Assembly: GCF_013044135.1 (NCBI RefSeq) | Contig: NZ_JABEPP010000005.1 | Span: 299,001-363,000 of the forward strand | Source of the DNA: Enterovirga aerilata | GTDB lineage: Bacteria > Pseudomonadota > Alphaproteobacteria > Rhizobiales > Beijerinckiaceae | DNA: 64,000 nucleotides | Reading direction: 5' to 3' | Shown: in pieces, positions 1-7,935 of the stretch | Numbering within the stretch: the first letter of the stretch is position 1 | Layout: each line of letters starts with the position of its first letter | The notes under the pieces: model-generated | The model's database searches: none | What the model saw: the letters and a program-made list of their open reading frames with translations, nothing else | What the model was told of the DNA's origin: nothing | Position numbers and translations under genes: made by a program

Positions 1-1428
1 TATGAGGGGCTGACGAAGCGCGGCAAGGACCTCGCCATCCAGCCCGCCCTGGCGGAAAGCTGGGAAACCCCCGAGCCGACCCGCTGGCGCTTCCATCTGC
101 GCAAGGGCGTGAAGTTCTCCGACGGCACCCCGTTCACGGCCGACGACGTCGTGTTCTCGGCCGAGCGCGTGCGCGCCCCGGGCTCCAACTTCGCGACGCG
201 GCTGCCGCCGGACGCCAAGGTGATCAAGGTCGACGACCACACGGTCGACATCGTCACCGACAAGCCGAACCCGATCCTCCACTACCAGTTCGACGGCTGG
301 TACATCATGTCGAAGGCCTGGGCGGAGAAGAACGGCGCGGTGGCGCCGACGCCCGCGGCCGCGACCACCCCGAGCTTCGCCTCGCTCAATGCGATGGGCA
401 CCGGGCCCTTCACGATCGAGAGTCACCAGCCCGGCGTCCGCACCGTCTTCAAGAAGAACCCCAATTACTGGGGCAAGATGGAGGGCAATGTCGACGAGAT
501 CATCTTCACGCCGATCGCCAACGACTCGACCCGCGTCTCGGCGCTGCTCTCCGGCGAGGTCGACATCATCGAGCCGGTGCCGCTGCAGGACATCAACCGC
601 GTGAACGGCTCGCCGAACGCGCAGGTTCTCACCGGCCCCGAGACCCGGACCATCTTCCTCGGCATGGACCAGGCCCGCGACGAGCTGGTGAACTCGAACG
701 TGAAGGGCAAGAACCCCTTCAAGGACGTCCGGGTGCGCGAGGCCTTCTACAAGGCGATCGACGTGGACGCCATCAAGTCGCGCGTGATGCGCAATCTGTC
801 GACGCCCTCCGCCCTGATGATCGCGCCCGAGTATTTCAGGCTCGCGAAGGAGTTCACGCGGCCGAAGGCCGATCCGGAGCGCGCGAAGAAGCTCCTCGCC
901 GAGGCCGGCTATCCGGACGGGTTCGAGGTCGGGATGAACTGCCCGTCCGACCGCTACGTCAATGACGGCGACATCTGCCGCGCCGTCATCGGCATGCTCG
1001 CCCGGGTGGGCGTGAAGGTGAACCCGATCATCGAGCCCAAGGCGCAGTATTTCGCCAAGGTGCTGAAGACGGGCGGGTTCAACACCTCCTTCTACCTGCT
1101 GGGCTGGACGCCGAGCACGGGCGACAGCCACAACGTGCTCTACGAGATCATGGGCTGCCGCGGCCGGAACGGCGCCTCGCGCGGCGACACCAATCTCGGC
1201 GGCTACTGCAACCCGAAGCTTGACGAACTGACCGACCAGATCCTGGTCGAGACCGACCAGGCCAAGCGCGACCAGCTGATCAAGCAGGCCTACGAGATCG
1301 GCAACGCCGATTACGCCTACATCCCGCTGCACCAGCAGTCGCTCGCCTGGGGCGTGTCGAAGAAGCTGAAGGTCGCCCAGCGCGGCGACAACCAGGTGCG
1401 CTTCGAATGGGTGGTGAAGGGCGAGTAG
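1..1428 (+). CDS. ABC transporter substrate-binding protein, family 5 (partial)
   Basis: This is the periplasmic binding protein of a dipeptide/oligopeptide-type importer; the ligand cannot be told from sequence. The reading frame is open from base 1, so the signal peptide and N-terminus lie outside the window and 475 residues are visible. Family hallmarks are the early 'KFSDGTPFTADDVVFS' segment, the 'GTGPF' motif followed by 'NPNYWG', and a C-terminal 'YIPLHQQSLAWGV' stretch, all typical of SBP_bac_5. It heads an operon of permeases and ATPases in the same direction, separated from the first permease by 193 bases that hold two palindromes. The family call is firm; peptide, nickel or other substrate is open. 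Confidence 0.93.
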   Translation, partial: YEGLTKRGKDLAIQPALAESWETPEPTRWRFHLRKGVKFSDGTPFTADDVVFSAERVRAPGSNFATRLPPDAKVIKVDDHTVDIVTDKPNPILHYQFDGWYIMSKAWAEKNGAVAPTPAAATTPSFASLNAMGTGPFTIESHQPGVRTVFKKNPNYWGKMEGNVDEIIFTPIANDSTRVSALLSGEVDIIEPVPLQDINRVNGSPNAQVLTGPETRTIFLGMDQARDELVNSNVKGKNPFKDVRVREAFYKAIDVDAIKSRVMRNLSTPSALMIAPEYFRLAKEFTRPKADPERAKKLLAEAGYPDGFEVGMNCPSDRYVNDGDICRAVIGMLARVGVKVNPIIEPKAQYFAKVLKTGGFNTSFYLLGWTPSTGDSHNVLYEIMGCRGRNGASRGDTNLGGYCNPKLDELTDQILVETDQAKRDQLIKQAYEIGNADYAYIPLHQQSLAWGVSKKLKVAQRGDNQVRFEWVVKGE

Positions 1429-1480
1429 CTGCGCGTTCCGCCGCGGCACTCTTTTCACATCGAGACGCCCGATCGGCCGG

Positions 1481-1530
1481 AGAGCATTTTCGAGTGAAGT
1501 GGAAACCGGTTCACGTGAAGAAAATGCTCT
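1481..1530. repeat. Palindromic repeat, 11-bp perfect arms
   Basis: AGAGCATTTTC at 1481-1491 is the exact inverse of the sequence at 1520-1530. Inner GTGAA/TTCAC and the self-complementary AACCGGTT lengthen the fold. It lies between the binding protein and the first permease gene and is lower in GC than its surroundings. It resembles intergenic palindromes scattered in rhizobial genomes (recollection, not searched). It could act as an RNA hairpin that protects the upstream message or reduces read-through. Confidence 0.75.
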
Positions 1531-1542
1531 CCTTCAAACGGC

Positions 1543-1595
1543 TAGAGCAAATTCCGAGCGGAAAGCCGGCACCCACTTTTCCTGGATCTGCTCTA
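1543..1595. repeat. Second palindromic repeat, 7-bp arms
   Basis: TAGAGCA at 1543-1549 is inverted as TGCTCTA at 1589-1595. It follows the 1481-1530 palindrome by 12 bases and its arms share the AGAGCA core with that element, so the two probably form one composite intergenic repeat ending 26 bases before the permease start. Confidence 0.55.
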
Positions 1596-1621
1596 GGCCG
1601 GCCGGGATCTGAGTTTCCTTG

Positions 1622-2599
1622 ATGATCGCATTCCTGGTCCGGCGCGTGCTCCAGGCCGTCGGCGTCTTCCTGGCCGTCGGCGTGATCGCCTTCACGATGT
1701 TCCGGTTCGTGGGCGATCCCGTGAACCAGATCGTCTCCATCGACACGCCCTACGAGGAGCGGGTGAAGATCCGCGCCTCGCTCGGTCTCGACGACCCGAT
1801 CCCGGTGCAGATCCTGCGCTATCTCGGGCGCGCCGCGACCGGCGATTTCGGCATCTCCTACCAGTTCCGCCAGCCGGTCTCGGCGCTCTTCGCCGAACGC
1901 CTCCCGGCGACGCTTGAACTCGCGTTCTGCGCCACGATCTTCGCCCTCGGGCTCGGGGTCGTGCTCGGCGTCGTGTCCGCCCTGAAGCGTGGGACTGCGC
2001 TCGCTGCGGCGCTCGAGACCGTCTCGCTGGTCGGGATCTCGCTGCCGACCTTTCTGATCGGCATCTTGCTGATCTACGTCTTCTCCGAGGGCCTACGCTG
2101 GCTCCCCTCATTCGGGCGCGGCGACGTCGTGAATGTCGGCGGCTGGACGACGGGCTTTCTCACCACCTCCGGCCTCCTTGCGCTGGTCCTGCCCTCGATC
2201 ACGCTGGGGCTCTTCCAGATGACGCTGGTGATGCGGCTCGTCCGCGCCGAGATGCTGGAGGTGCTGCGCACCGACTACATCCGCTTCGCCCGTGCTCGCG
2301 GCCTCAAGACCCGCTCCATCCATTTCGGCCACGCGCTCAAGAACACGCTGATCCCGGTCATCACCATCGCGGGACTGCAGCTCGGGTCCGTGATCGCGTT
2401 CGCGATCATCACCGAGACGGTGTTCCAGTGGCCGGGGATGGGCTTTCTGTTTCTCCAGGCGGTGCAGAACGTCGACATCCCGATCATGGCGGCCTACCTC
2501 CTGCTTGTCGCCTTCATTTTCGTGACCATCAATCTCGTCGTCGACCTCCTCTACACGGTGGTCGATCCGCGCATCACGATCTCCGGGCGGCCCGCCTGA
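1622..2599 (+). CDS. ABC transporter permease, DppB/OppB type
   Basis: First inner-membrane permease of the peptide-type importer, 325 residues from ATG 1622; a TTG directly before it at 1619 is the only alternative and less likely. The N-terminal 'FLVRRVLQAVGVFLAVG' helix, about six membrane segments, and the cytoplasmic EAA loop ('RTDYIRFARARGLK', around residues 217-230) that docks on the ATPase are all present. It ends 'VDPRI', usual for DppB. Its TGA overlaps the ATG of the next permease, so translation is probably coupled. Confidence 0.93.
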   Translation: MIAFLVRRVLQAVGVFLAVGVIAFTMFRFVGDPVNQIVSIDTPYEERVKIRASLGLDDPIPVQILRYLGRAATGDFGISYQFRQPVSALFAERLPATLELAFCATIFALGLGVVLGVVSALKRGTALAAALETVSLVGISLPTFLIGILLIYVFSEGLRWLPSFGRGDVVNVGGWTTGFLTTSGLLALVLPSITLGLFQMTLVMRLVRAEMLEVLRTDYIRFARARGLKTRSIHFGHALKNTLIPVITIAGLQLGSVIAFAIITETVFQWPGMGFLFLQAVQNVDIPIMAAYLLLVAFIFVTINLVVDLLYTVVDPRITISGRPA

Positions 2600-3552
2600 T
2601 GGCCGCCTCCGCCACCTCCGCACCGGTCACCGCCGCAAAGCCGCCGGGCCTTTTCGCGCGCATCTTCGACGGCGACGTCTGGGCCTCGTTCCGCCGGTCC
2701 AAGCTGGCGATGGTCGCGGCCATCGCGACGCTGATCTTCTTTCTGGCCGCCCTCCTGGCCAATCTCGGTCCGCAGGATCCATTCGATCCGGCGCAGCTCG
2801 AGCTGATCAATAGCCGCATTCCGCCGCTCTGGACGGCGGATGGCCAGCCGCCCTTCCTCCTCGGGACGGACGATCAGGGCCGCGACATCCTCTCGGCGAT
2901 CCTCCATGGACTGCGCATCTCGCTCATCGTCGGCGCGCTCGGCGTTCTGCTCTCCGCGACGATCGGCATCGCGCTCGGGCTCGTCGCCGGCTATGTCGGG
3001 GGCGCGGTCGATGCGCTCATCATGCGGGTGGCCGACGTCCAGCTCACCTTTCCGGCCATCCTCATCGCGCTTCTCGTCGACGGCGTCGCGAAGGCCGTCT
3101 CCGGCGGCCAGATGTCGACGCCCGCCATTCTGGGCGTTCTCGTCCTCTCGATCGGGCTCTCCTTCTGGGTCCAGTATGCCCGGACGGTGCGTTCCTCCGT
3201 GATGGTCGAGAAGAACCGCGACTACGTCCAGGCCGCGCGGCTGATCGGCCTCTCGTCGCCGGTGATCATGGTGCGGCACGTGCTGCCGAACACGATCGGG
3301 CCGGTCTTCGCCATCGCGACCATCAACTTTGCGCTCGCGATCATCACCGAGGCGACGCTCTCGTTCCTTGGCTCCGGCATGCCGGACACGCAACCCTCGC
3401 TCGGGACGCTGATCCGCATCGGCAACCGCTACCTCTTCTCCGGCGAGTGGTGGATCGCCGCATTCCCGGGCCTCACGCTGGCGCTGCTCGTGCTCGCCGT
3501 GAACCTGCTCGGCGACTGGCTGCGCGATGCGCTCAACCCGAAGCTGCGGTGA
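2599..3552 (+). CDS. ABC transporter permease, DppC/OppC type
   Basis: Second permease subunit, 317 residues. The start ATG at 2599 overlaps the stop of the preceding permease (TGATG). It has an N-terminal helix (around residues 35-55), a periplasmic segment ending 'FLLGTDDQGRDILS', which is diagnostic for DppC-type subunits, five further helices, and an EAA loop ('NRDYVQAARLIGLS'). In most relatives the ATPase genes follow at once; here a vapBC pair lies between this gene and ATPase D. Confidence 0.93.
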   Translation: MAASATSAPVTAAKPPGLFARIFDGDVWASFRRSKLAMVAAIATLIFFLAALLANLGPQDPFDPAQLELINSRIPPLWTADGQPPFLLGTDDQGRDILSAILHGLRISLIVGALGVLLSATIGIALGLVAGYVGGAVDALIMRVADVQLTFPAILIALLVDGVAKAVSGGQMSTPAILGVLVLSIGLSFWVQYARTVRSSVMVEKNRDYVQAARLIGLSSPVIMVRHVLPNTIGPVFAIATINFALAIITEATLSFLGSGMPDTQPSLGTLIRIGNRYLFSGEWWIAAFPGLTLALLVLAVNLLGDWLRDALNPKLR

Positions 3553-3599
3553 GCTGCCGCGTACTATATTCAGGCGTTGACGCAGCGACGGAGGAGGAG

Positions 3600-3836
3600 A
3601 TGGGACGGGCTCTCGTGGTCAAATCCGACAAGAAGACCACTGTCGTCATGCCCGACGAGATCACTCTGCCGGAGGGTCAAGTCGACGTACGTGTCGTGGG
3701 TAACGACGTCGTACTCAGTCCAACGCCCGAGAAGCTCGACATCGACCGCTTTATTCAGCTGCTGCAGGAGCTTCCGGACGACATGTTCGAGGGGATCAAG
3801 GACGAGCGCCCGCCAGAGACGCGGGAGGAGTTCTGA
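3600..3836 (+). CDS. vapB: VapB-like antitoxin (AbrB/MazE-type)
   Basis: A 78-residue protein starting at ATG 3600 behind a strong purine-rich ribosome site (GGAGGAGGAG). The first half reads like a short AbrB/MazE swapped-hairpin DNA-binding domain ('KKTTVVMPDEITLPEG' then 'VVGNDVVLSPTP'). The acidic tail ('LPDDMFEGIKDERPPETREEF') is the kind of segment that plugs a PIN toxin. The toxin gene starts two bases after its stop. In this family the antitoxin neutralises VapC and, with it, represses the pair. The gene is visibly less GC-rich than the transporter genes around it, which suggests acquisition. The antitoxin role rests mainly on the neighbour. Confidence 0.82.
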   Translation: MGRALVVKSDKKTTVVMPDEITLPEGQVDVRVVGNDVVLSPTPEKLDIDRFIQLLQELPDDMFEGIKDERPPETREEF

Positions 3837-3838
3837 GC

Positions 3839-4249
3839 TTGGCCGGGTTCATGCTCGATACGGATACGCTCATCCGCCTGCGACGGCGGCAACCTGCAGC
3901 ACTGATGAAGCGCTTGGCCGGCCTGAACCGCGCGGACGCGGTGGTATCTGTGGTCAGCTATGGCGAACTGCGGGTTGGCGCCGAGAAGAGCAATCGGCGC
4001 GCCGACGCACTCGCGACACTGGAAACCTTGATGACTCTGGTCACCCTCGCGCCGGTACCGACAGTTGCGGCGATCGATTATGGCGAGATCCGCTCTCATC
4101 GCGAACGGCACGGCCAGCTGATCGGGCCAAACGACCTCTGGATCGCCGCGCATGCCCGCTCCGCCGGGTTGACCCTCGTTACCGACAACGAACGCGAATT
4201 CCGACGCGTGCCGGGCCTCGCCGTCGAGAACTGGGCGGCCGCAGCGTGA
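3839..4249 (+). CDS. vapC: VapC-like PIN-domain ribonuclease toxin
   Basis: A 136-residue PIN-domain protein from TTG 3839; ATG 3851 would give 132 residues and begin 'MLDTDTLI', also typical. The acidic metal-binding set is complete: D7 in 'LDTDTLI', E43 in 'SYGEL', D99 in 'NDLWIAAHA', D116 in 'LVTDNEREF'. VapC toxins cut tRNA or rRNA; the target here is unknown. The stop codon overlaps the GTG start of the following ATPase (GTGA), so the toxin is likely co-translated with the transporter operon. The activity is intact as far as sequence shows. Confidence 0.9.
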   Translation: MAGFMLDTDTLIRLRRRQPAALMKRLAGLNRADAVVSVVSYGELRVGAEKSNRRADALATLETLMTLVTLAPVPTVAAIDYGEIRSHRERHGQLIGPNDLWIAAHARSAGLTLVTDNEREFRRVPGLAVENWAAAA

Positions 4250-5238
4250 CCCCTCCCCTCCTCCAGGTCCGCGACCTCACGGTCGAGTTCGCCACGCGCC
4301 GTGGCGTGCTGCGCGCGCTCGACCGGGTCTCCTTCGATATCGGCCGGGGCGAGGTGCTGGGCGTGGTGGGCGAATCCGGCGCCGGCAAGTCGGTGACCGG
4401 CTCGGCCGTGATCGGCCTGATCGACCGGCCGGGCCGGATCGCCGGGGGCGAGATCCTGCTCGACGGGCGCCGCATCGACAACCTGCCGCCGGAGGAGATG
4501 CGCAAGGTGCGCGGCAAGCGCATCGGCATGATCTTCCAGGACCCGCTGACCAGCCTGAACCCGCTCTACCGCATCGGCGACCAGCTCGTGGAGACGATCC
4601 GCACCCACACGGATCTCTCGGCAAGCGCGGCGCGCAGGCGCGCCATCGATCTGCTGGCCGAGGTCGGCATTCCCGCGCCCGAGAAGCGCATCGACGGCTA
4701 CCCGCACCAGTTCTCGGGCGGCATGCGCCAGCGCGTCGTCATCGCTCTCGCGCTCTCGGCCGAGCCGGAGCTCATCATCGCCGACGAGCCGACGACGGCG
4801 CTCGACGTCTCCGTCCAGGCGCAGATCATCACGGTTCTGAAGCGGCTGTGCCGCGACCACGGCACCGCCGTGATGCTGGTCACCCACGACATGGGCGTGA
4901 TCGCCGAGACCGCCGACCGCGTGGCGGTGATGTATGCCGGCCGGGTGATCGAGATCGGCAACGTGGCGGATGTGGTCCAGAATCCGCTCCACCCCTATGC
5001 TAAGGGTCTGATGGGCGCGATCCCGACCCTCACGGGCCAGGAGCGCCGGCTGGCGCAGATACCGGGCTCGATGCCCCGCCTTTCGGCCATCCCGCCGGGC
5101 TGCCCCTTCAATCCGCGCTGTCCGCACGCCTACGCGCCATGTCCGACCATACGGCCGGACCTCACGAACTACGACCGCCATCCGGTAGCCTGCCATCTCT
5201 ATGATCCGGCCTATGCGCCGGAGGGAGTGGCCGCATGA
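4246..5238 (+). CDS. ABC transporter ATP-binding protein, DppD/OppD type
   Basis: A 330-residue ATPase of the importer. The start is GTG 4246, overlapping the vapC stop; the protein then begins 'TPPLLQVRDLTVEF' as DppD proteins do. Walker A 'GESGAGKS' is at residues 42-49. The signature 'FSGGMRQRV', Walker B 'LIIADEPTTALD' and switch His ('VTHDMGV') all follow. The C-terminal oligopeptide extension has the cysteine motif 'PGCPFNPRCPHAYAPC', probably a Fe-S or metal site by family analogy. Its TGA overlaps the next ATG. Confidence 0.95.
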   Translation: MTPPLLQVRDLTVEFATRRGVLRALDRVSFDIGRGEVLGVVGESGAGKSVTGSAVIGLIDRPGRIAGGEILLDGRRIDNLPPEEMRKVRGKRIGMIFQDPLTSLNPLYRIGDQLVETIRTHTDLSASAARRRAIDLLAEVGIPAPEKRIDGYPHQFSGGMRQRVVIALALSAEPELIIADEPTTALDVSVQAQIITVLKRLCRDHGTAVMLVTHDMGVIAETADRVAVMYAGRVIEIGNVADVVQNPLHPYAKGLMGAIPTLTGQERRLAQIPGSMPRLSAIPPGCPFNPRCPHAYAPCPTIRPDLTNYDRHPVACHLYDPAYAPEGVAA

Positions 5239-6272
5239 CCCCGCCGCTGGTCGAGGTCCGCCATCTCAGGCGGGTCTTCGACGTCTCGCCGCCGTTTCTC
5301 AACCGCCTGATCGAGCGCGCCCCGAAGCAGTTCCTGAAGGCGGTCGACGACGTCTCGTTCGATATCGCGCGCGGCGAGACCTTCGCGCTGGTCGGCGAAT
5401 CCGGCTCGGGGAAATCGACGGTGGCCAGGATGGTGGTCGGCCTTCTGGAGCCCACGGCCGGCGAGGTCACCATCGACGGCGTGAAGATGACCGGACGCGC
5501 CCCGGCGGAGGATCGCAGGCGCGTCCGCCGGCGCATGCAGATGATCTTCCAGGACCCCTATGCCAGCCTCAATCCGCGCTGGCGGGTGGACAGGATCGTC
5601 GCCGAGCCGATCCGCGCCTTCGGGCTGATCCAGGGCGAGGCCGCGATCCGCGAGCGGGTCGGCGAGCTGCTCGGGCTGGTGGGCCTGCATCCCGACGACG
5701 GCGTCAAGTATCCGCACGAATTCTCTGGCGGGCAGCGCCAGCGCATCGCCATCGCGCGCGCGCTCGCGTCGGATGCCGAATTCATCGTCTGCGACGAGCC
5801 GACCTCCGCGCTGGACGTCTCGGTCCAGGCGCAGATCCTGAACCTGATGCGCGACCTGCAGGATCGGCTCGGGCTCACCTACCTGTTCATCTCGCACAAC
5901 TTGGCGGTGGTCCGGCACATGGCGAGCCGGATCGGGGTCATGTATCTCGGCCGCGTGGTCGAGATCGGGGAGGGCCGCGGGCTGTTCACCGGGCCGAAGC
6001 ATCCCTACACGCGCATGCTGCTCGACGCCGTGCCCGACCTCGCCCATATCGGGCGGCGGCGCGAGCCGGTGCGCGGCGAGATCCCGAACCCGATCAATCC
6101 GCCTTCTGGCTGCACCTTCAACCCGCGCTGTCCCTATGCGAACGACCGCTGCCGGGCCGAGATTCCGCCCTTCCTCGAGAGCGTCGCCTGCCACGGCTAC
6201 CACGAGCGACGCATCCCGACCGGCCCCGTCGAGTTGCTCGTGCCCGACGGCATGGCGGCGCTGCCGGCCTGA
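5235..6272 (+). CDS. ABC transporter ATP-binding protein, DppF/OppF type
   Basis: The partner ATPase, 345 residues, started by ATG 5235 in a four-base ATGA overlap with DppD. An N-terminal insertion ('RVFDVSPPFLNRLIERAP') precedes Walker A 'GESGSGKST'. Signature 'FSGGQRQRIAIARAL', Walker B 'FIVCDEPTSALD' and the C-terminal cysteine motif 'SGCTFNPRCPYANDRC' are present. It is the last gene of the operon; no clear terminator is seen in the 139 bases before the tRNA gene, which lies on the other strand. Confidence 0.95.
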   Translation: MTPPLVEVRHLRRVFDVSPPFLNRLIERAPKQFLKAVDDVSFDIARGETFALVGESGSGKSTVARMVVGLLEPTAGEVTIDGVKMTGRAPAEDRRRVRRRMQMIFQDPYASLNPRWRVDRIVAEPIRAFGLIQGEAAIRERVGELLGLVGLHPDDGVKYPHEFSGGQRQRIAIARALASDAEFIVCDEPTSALDVSVQAQILNLMRDLQDRLGLTYLFISHNLAVVRHMASRIGVMYLGRVVEIGEGRGLFTGPKHPYTRMLLDAVPDLAHIGRRREPVRGEIPNPINPPSGCTFNPRCPYANDRCRAEIPPFLESVACHGYHERRIPTGPVELLVPDGMAALPA

Positions 6273-6411
6273 GCCTGTCCTCGCCGGAAGAAGGGTCGGA
6301 TGCGTGGGCCGAGCCCGCCCCCACGCGCAGAGCGTGCCGAAATTCTGCAATCCAACTGAGGCGGAACGGGACGGCGGCGAAGCCTTGCGGACCAGAGATT
6401 TGGAAGCGGCC

Positions 6412-6488
6412 TGGTGGTCCCGACAGGATTCGAACCTGTGACCTTCGGTTTAGGAAACCGCTGCTCTATCCTGCTGAGCTACGGGACC
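6412..6488 (-). tRNA. tRNA-Arg, anticodon CCT
   Basis: Seven-pair acceptor stem GGTCCCG (6488-6482) with CGGGACC, discriminator A and an encoded CCA ending at 6412. The D-arm 'GCTC...GAGC', the T-arm with TTCGAATC and an anticodon loop TTCCTAA give anticodon CCT, reading AGG. The first pair of the anticodon stem (27-43) is a G-A mismatch. AGG is a rare codon in such GC-rich genomes. Length with CCA is 77. Confidence 0.96.
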
Positions 6489-6542
6489 GCGCGGCGAGCG
6501 CTCTAGCATAGGATGCGGTTCCGACCAACGGCCCGGACCCGC

Positions 6543-7337
6543 ATGAACGCTCGGCTTGCCGCCTCCCTGCTTCTCCTGTCGCTCGCGGCGGGCTCGGCGG
6601 AAGCAGAGGACCGTCCCGCCTTCACGTGCTCGGAGACGGTCTCGGCGCAGATCCTCGACAGGGTGAGCGACGGCGAGTTCCGCCTCGCGGGCGGCGGATC
6701 GGCGCGTCTCGCCGACATCCGGCTCGCGCCGGACGGCGAGGCCGCCCGCCGCGCGGCAGCCTGGCTCGGAACGCTCGGCGGCTCCCGGATTCAGATGCGC
6801 GAACTGGCGCCACCGGACCGCTGGGGACGCGCGGCCGCCCATCTGGCGCTCGCGGGCACGCCGCCGATCGATATCGGCGAGCTTCTCGTCTCCGAGGGGC
6901 TGGCGGTGGTCGATCCCGGCCAGCGCGACCTCCTCTGCCGCCGCGAGCTGCTGCGGGCGGAGGAGCGGGCGCGACGCAGCCGGATCGGCCTGTGGCGGGA
7001 CGGGCCCTGGCCGATAGCCGCCTCCGCGCTCGACGACCTCGCCCGGGCCGCCGGCAGCTTCGTGGTGGTTGAAGGCCGGATCGCGTCGGTCGGCGAGCGG
7101 CGCGAGCGCACCTACCTGAATTTCGGCCGCGACTGGGCGCGCGATTTCAACGTGACGATCCCGCGGCGGAGCTGGGAGGCCCTCAAAGCCAAGGGGATCA
7201 CGGCCGCCTCGCTCACCGGAGCGGTCGTGCGGGTGCGCGGACTTCTGGAGGTGCGGCGCGCGCCGACGCTGGACCTCGCCGTCCCGGACGTGCTGGAGAT
7301 CATCTCAGCACGGACAGGACGATCGGGCGGAGGATGA
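6543..7337 (+). CDS. Secreted SNase-like (thermonuclease family) protein
   Basis: A 264-residue protein from ATG 6543, chosen because a clean signal peptide follows ('LAASLLLLSLAAGSAEAE', cleavage near residue 20); an in-frame start at 6513 adds ten residues without a leader. The SNase-like barrel spans about residues 30-150: 'ARLADIRLAPDG', 'DRWGRAAAHL' and 'GELLVSEGLAVV...RAEERARRSRIGLW'. Arginines matching the nuclease's R35 and R87 are there, but the usual 'DAPE' glutamate is replaced by 'LAPDGE', so nuclease activity is uncertain. A C-terminal OB-like segment follows. ATGA overlap with the acetyltransferase gene suggests one transcript. Confidence 0.8.
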   Translation: MNARLAASLLLLSLAAGSAEAEDRPAFTCSETVSAQILDRVSDGEFRLAGGGSARLADIRLAPDGEAARRAAAWLGTLGGSRIQMRELAPPDRWGRAAAHLALAGTPPIDIGELLVSEGLAVVDPGQRDLLCRRELLRAEERARRSRIGLWRDGPWPIAASALDDLARAAGSFVVVEGRIASVGERRERTYLNFGRDWARDFNVTIPRRSWEALKAKGITAASLTGAVVRVRGLLEVRRAPTLDLAVPDVLEIISARTGRSGGG

Positions 7338-7891
7338 CGGGAGACGGCGCGCTCACCTTCAGGGCGGCAGGGCCGGCGGACTGGGAGGCCGTCGCCGGAC
7401 TTCAGATCGCGAGCTGGCGCTCGGCCTACCGGGGCATGCTGCGGGACGATTATCTGGACGCAGGCATCCATGCAGAGCGCCGCACGCTGTGGCGGTCGCG
7501 CTTCACGGGCGAGCCGGGGCCGGACCAGGTGGTCGCCGTCGCCGAGGATGGAACCGGGCTGGTCGCGCTCGCCTGCATCCTGGCTGGCCACGACCCGATA
7601 TGGGGCTCGCTCATCGACAACCTGCATGTCCGGCCGGACCGGAAGCGGACGGGTATCGGCCGGCTGGTGCTGGCAGACGCGGCGGCCCGCATCCCAGCGG
7701 TTCACGCGGGGACGCCGCTGCATCTCACGGTTCTGGACGCGAACCTGCCGGCCCGCGCGGCCTACGAGGCCTGGGGCGGCGAGTTCTGCGAATATCTCGA
7801 CGCCGAATTGCCCGACGGGCAGAGCCTCCCGGTCCGGCGCTATCGCTGGGCCGATCCGGACGCTCTGATCCGAAGCCTTCTGCGCAGGTAA
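7334..7891 (+). CDS. GNAT family N-acetyltransferase
   Basis: A 185-residue single-domain GNAT enzyme. It starts 'LTFRAAGPADWEAVAGLQIASWRSAYRGM', the usual first strand and helix of this subgroup. The acetyl-CoA pyrophosphate loop is 'VRPDRKRTGIGRLVL' and 'LTVLDANLPARAAYEAWGG' closes the fold. Substrate is unknown. Its ATG overlaps the stop of the SNase-like gene, and a strong hairpin terminator begins 3 bases after its stop. Confidence 0.88.
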   Translation: MTGDGALTFRAAGPADWEAVAGLQIASWRSAYRGMLRDDYLDAGIHAERRTLWRSRFTGEPGPDQVVAVAEDGTGLVALACILAGHDPIWGSLIDNLHVRPDRKRTGIGRLVLADAAARIPAVHAGTPLHLTVLDANLPARAAYEAWGGEFCEYLDAELPDGQSLPVRRYRWADPDALIRSLLRR

Positions 7892-7894
7892 AAA

Positions 7895-7917
7895 AGCCCG
7901 GCGGAGCCGGGCTCTTT
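7895..7917. terminator. Bidirectional intrinsic terminator
   Basis: AGCCCGGC (7895-7902), loop GGA, GCCGGGCT (7906-7913), followed on the + strand by CTTT and preceded by a run of A (7890-7895) that is a U-tract for the minus strand. It sits between the convergent acetyltransferase and carD genes and can end both. Confidence 0.85.
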
Positions 7918-7935
7918 CGGGATCTGAGGGCTGCC

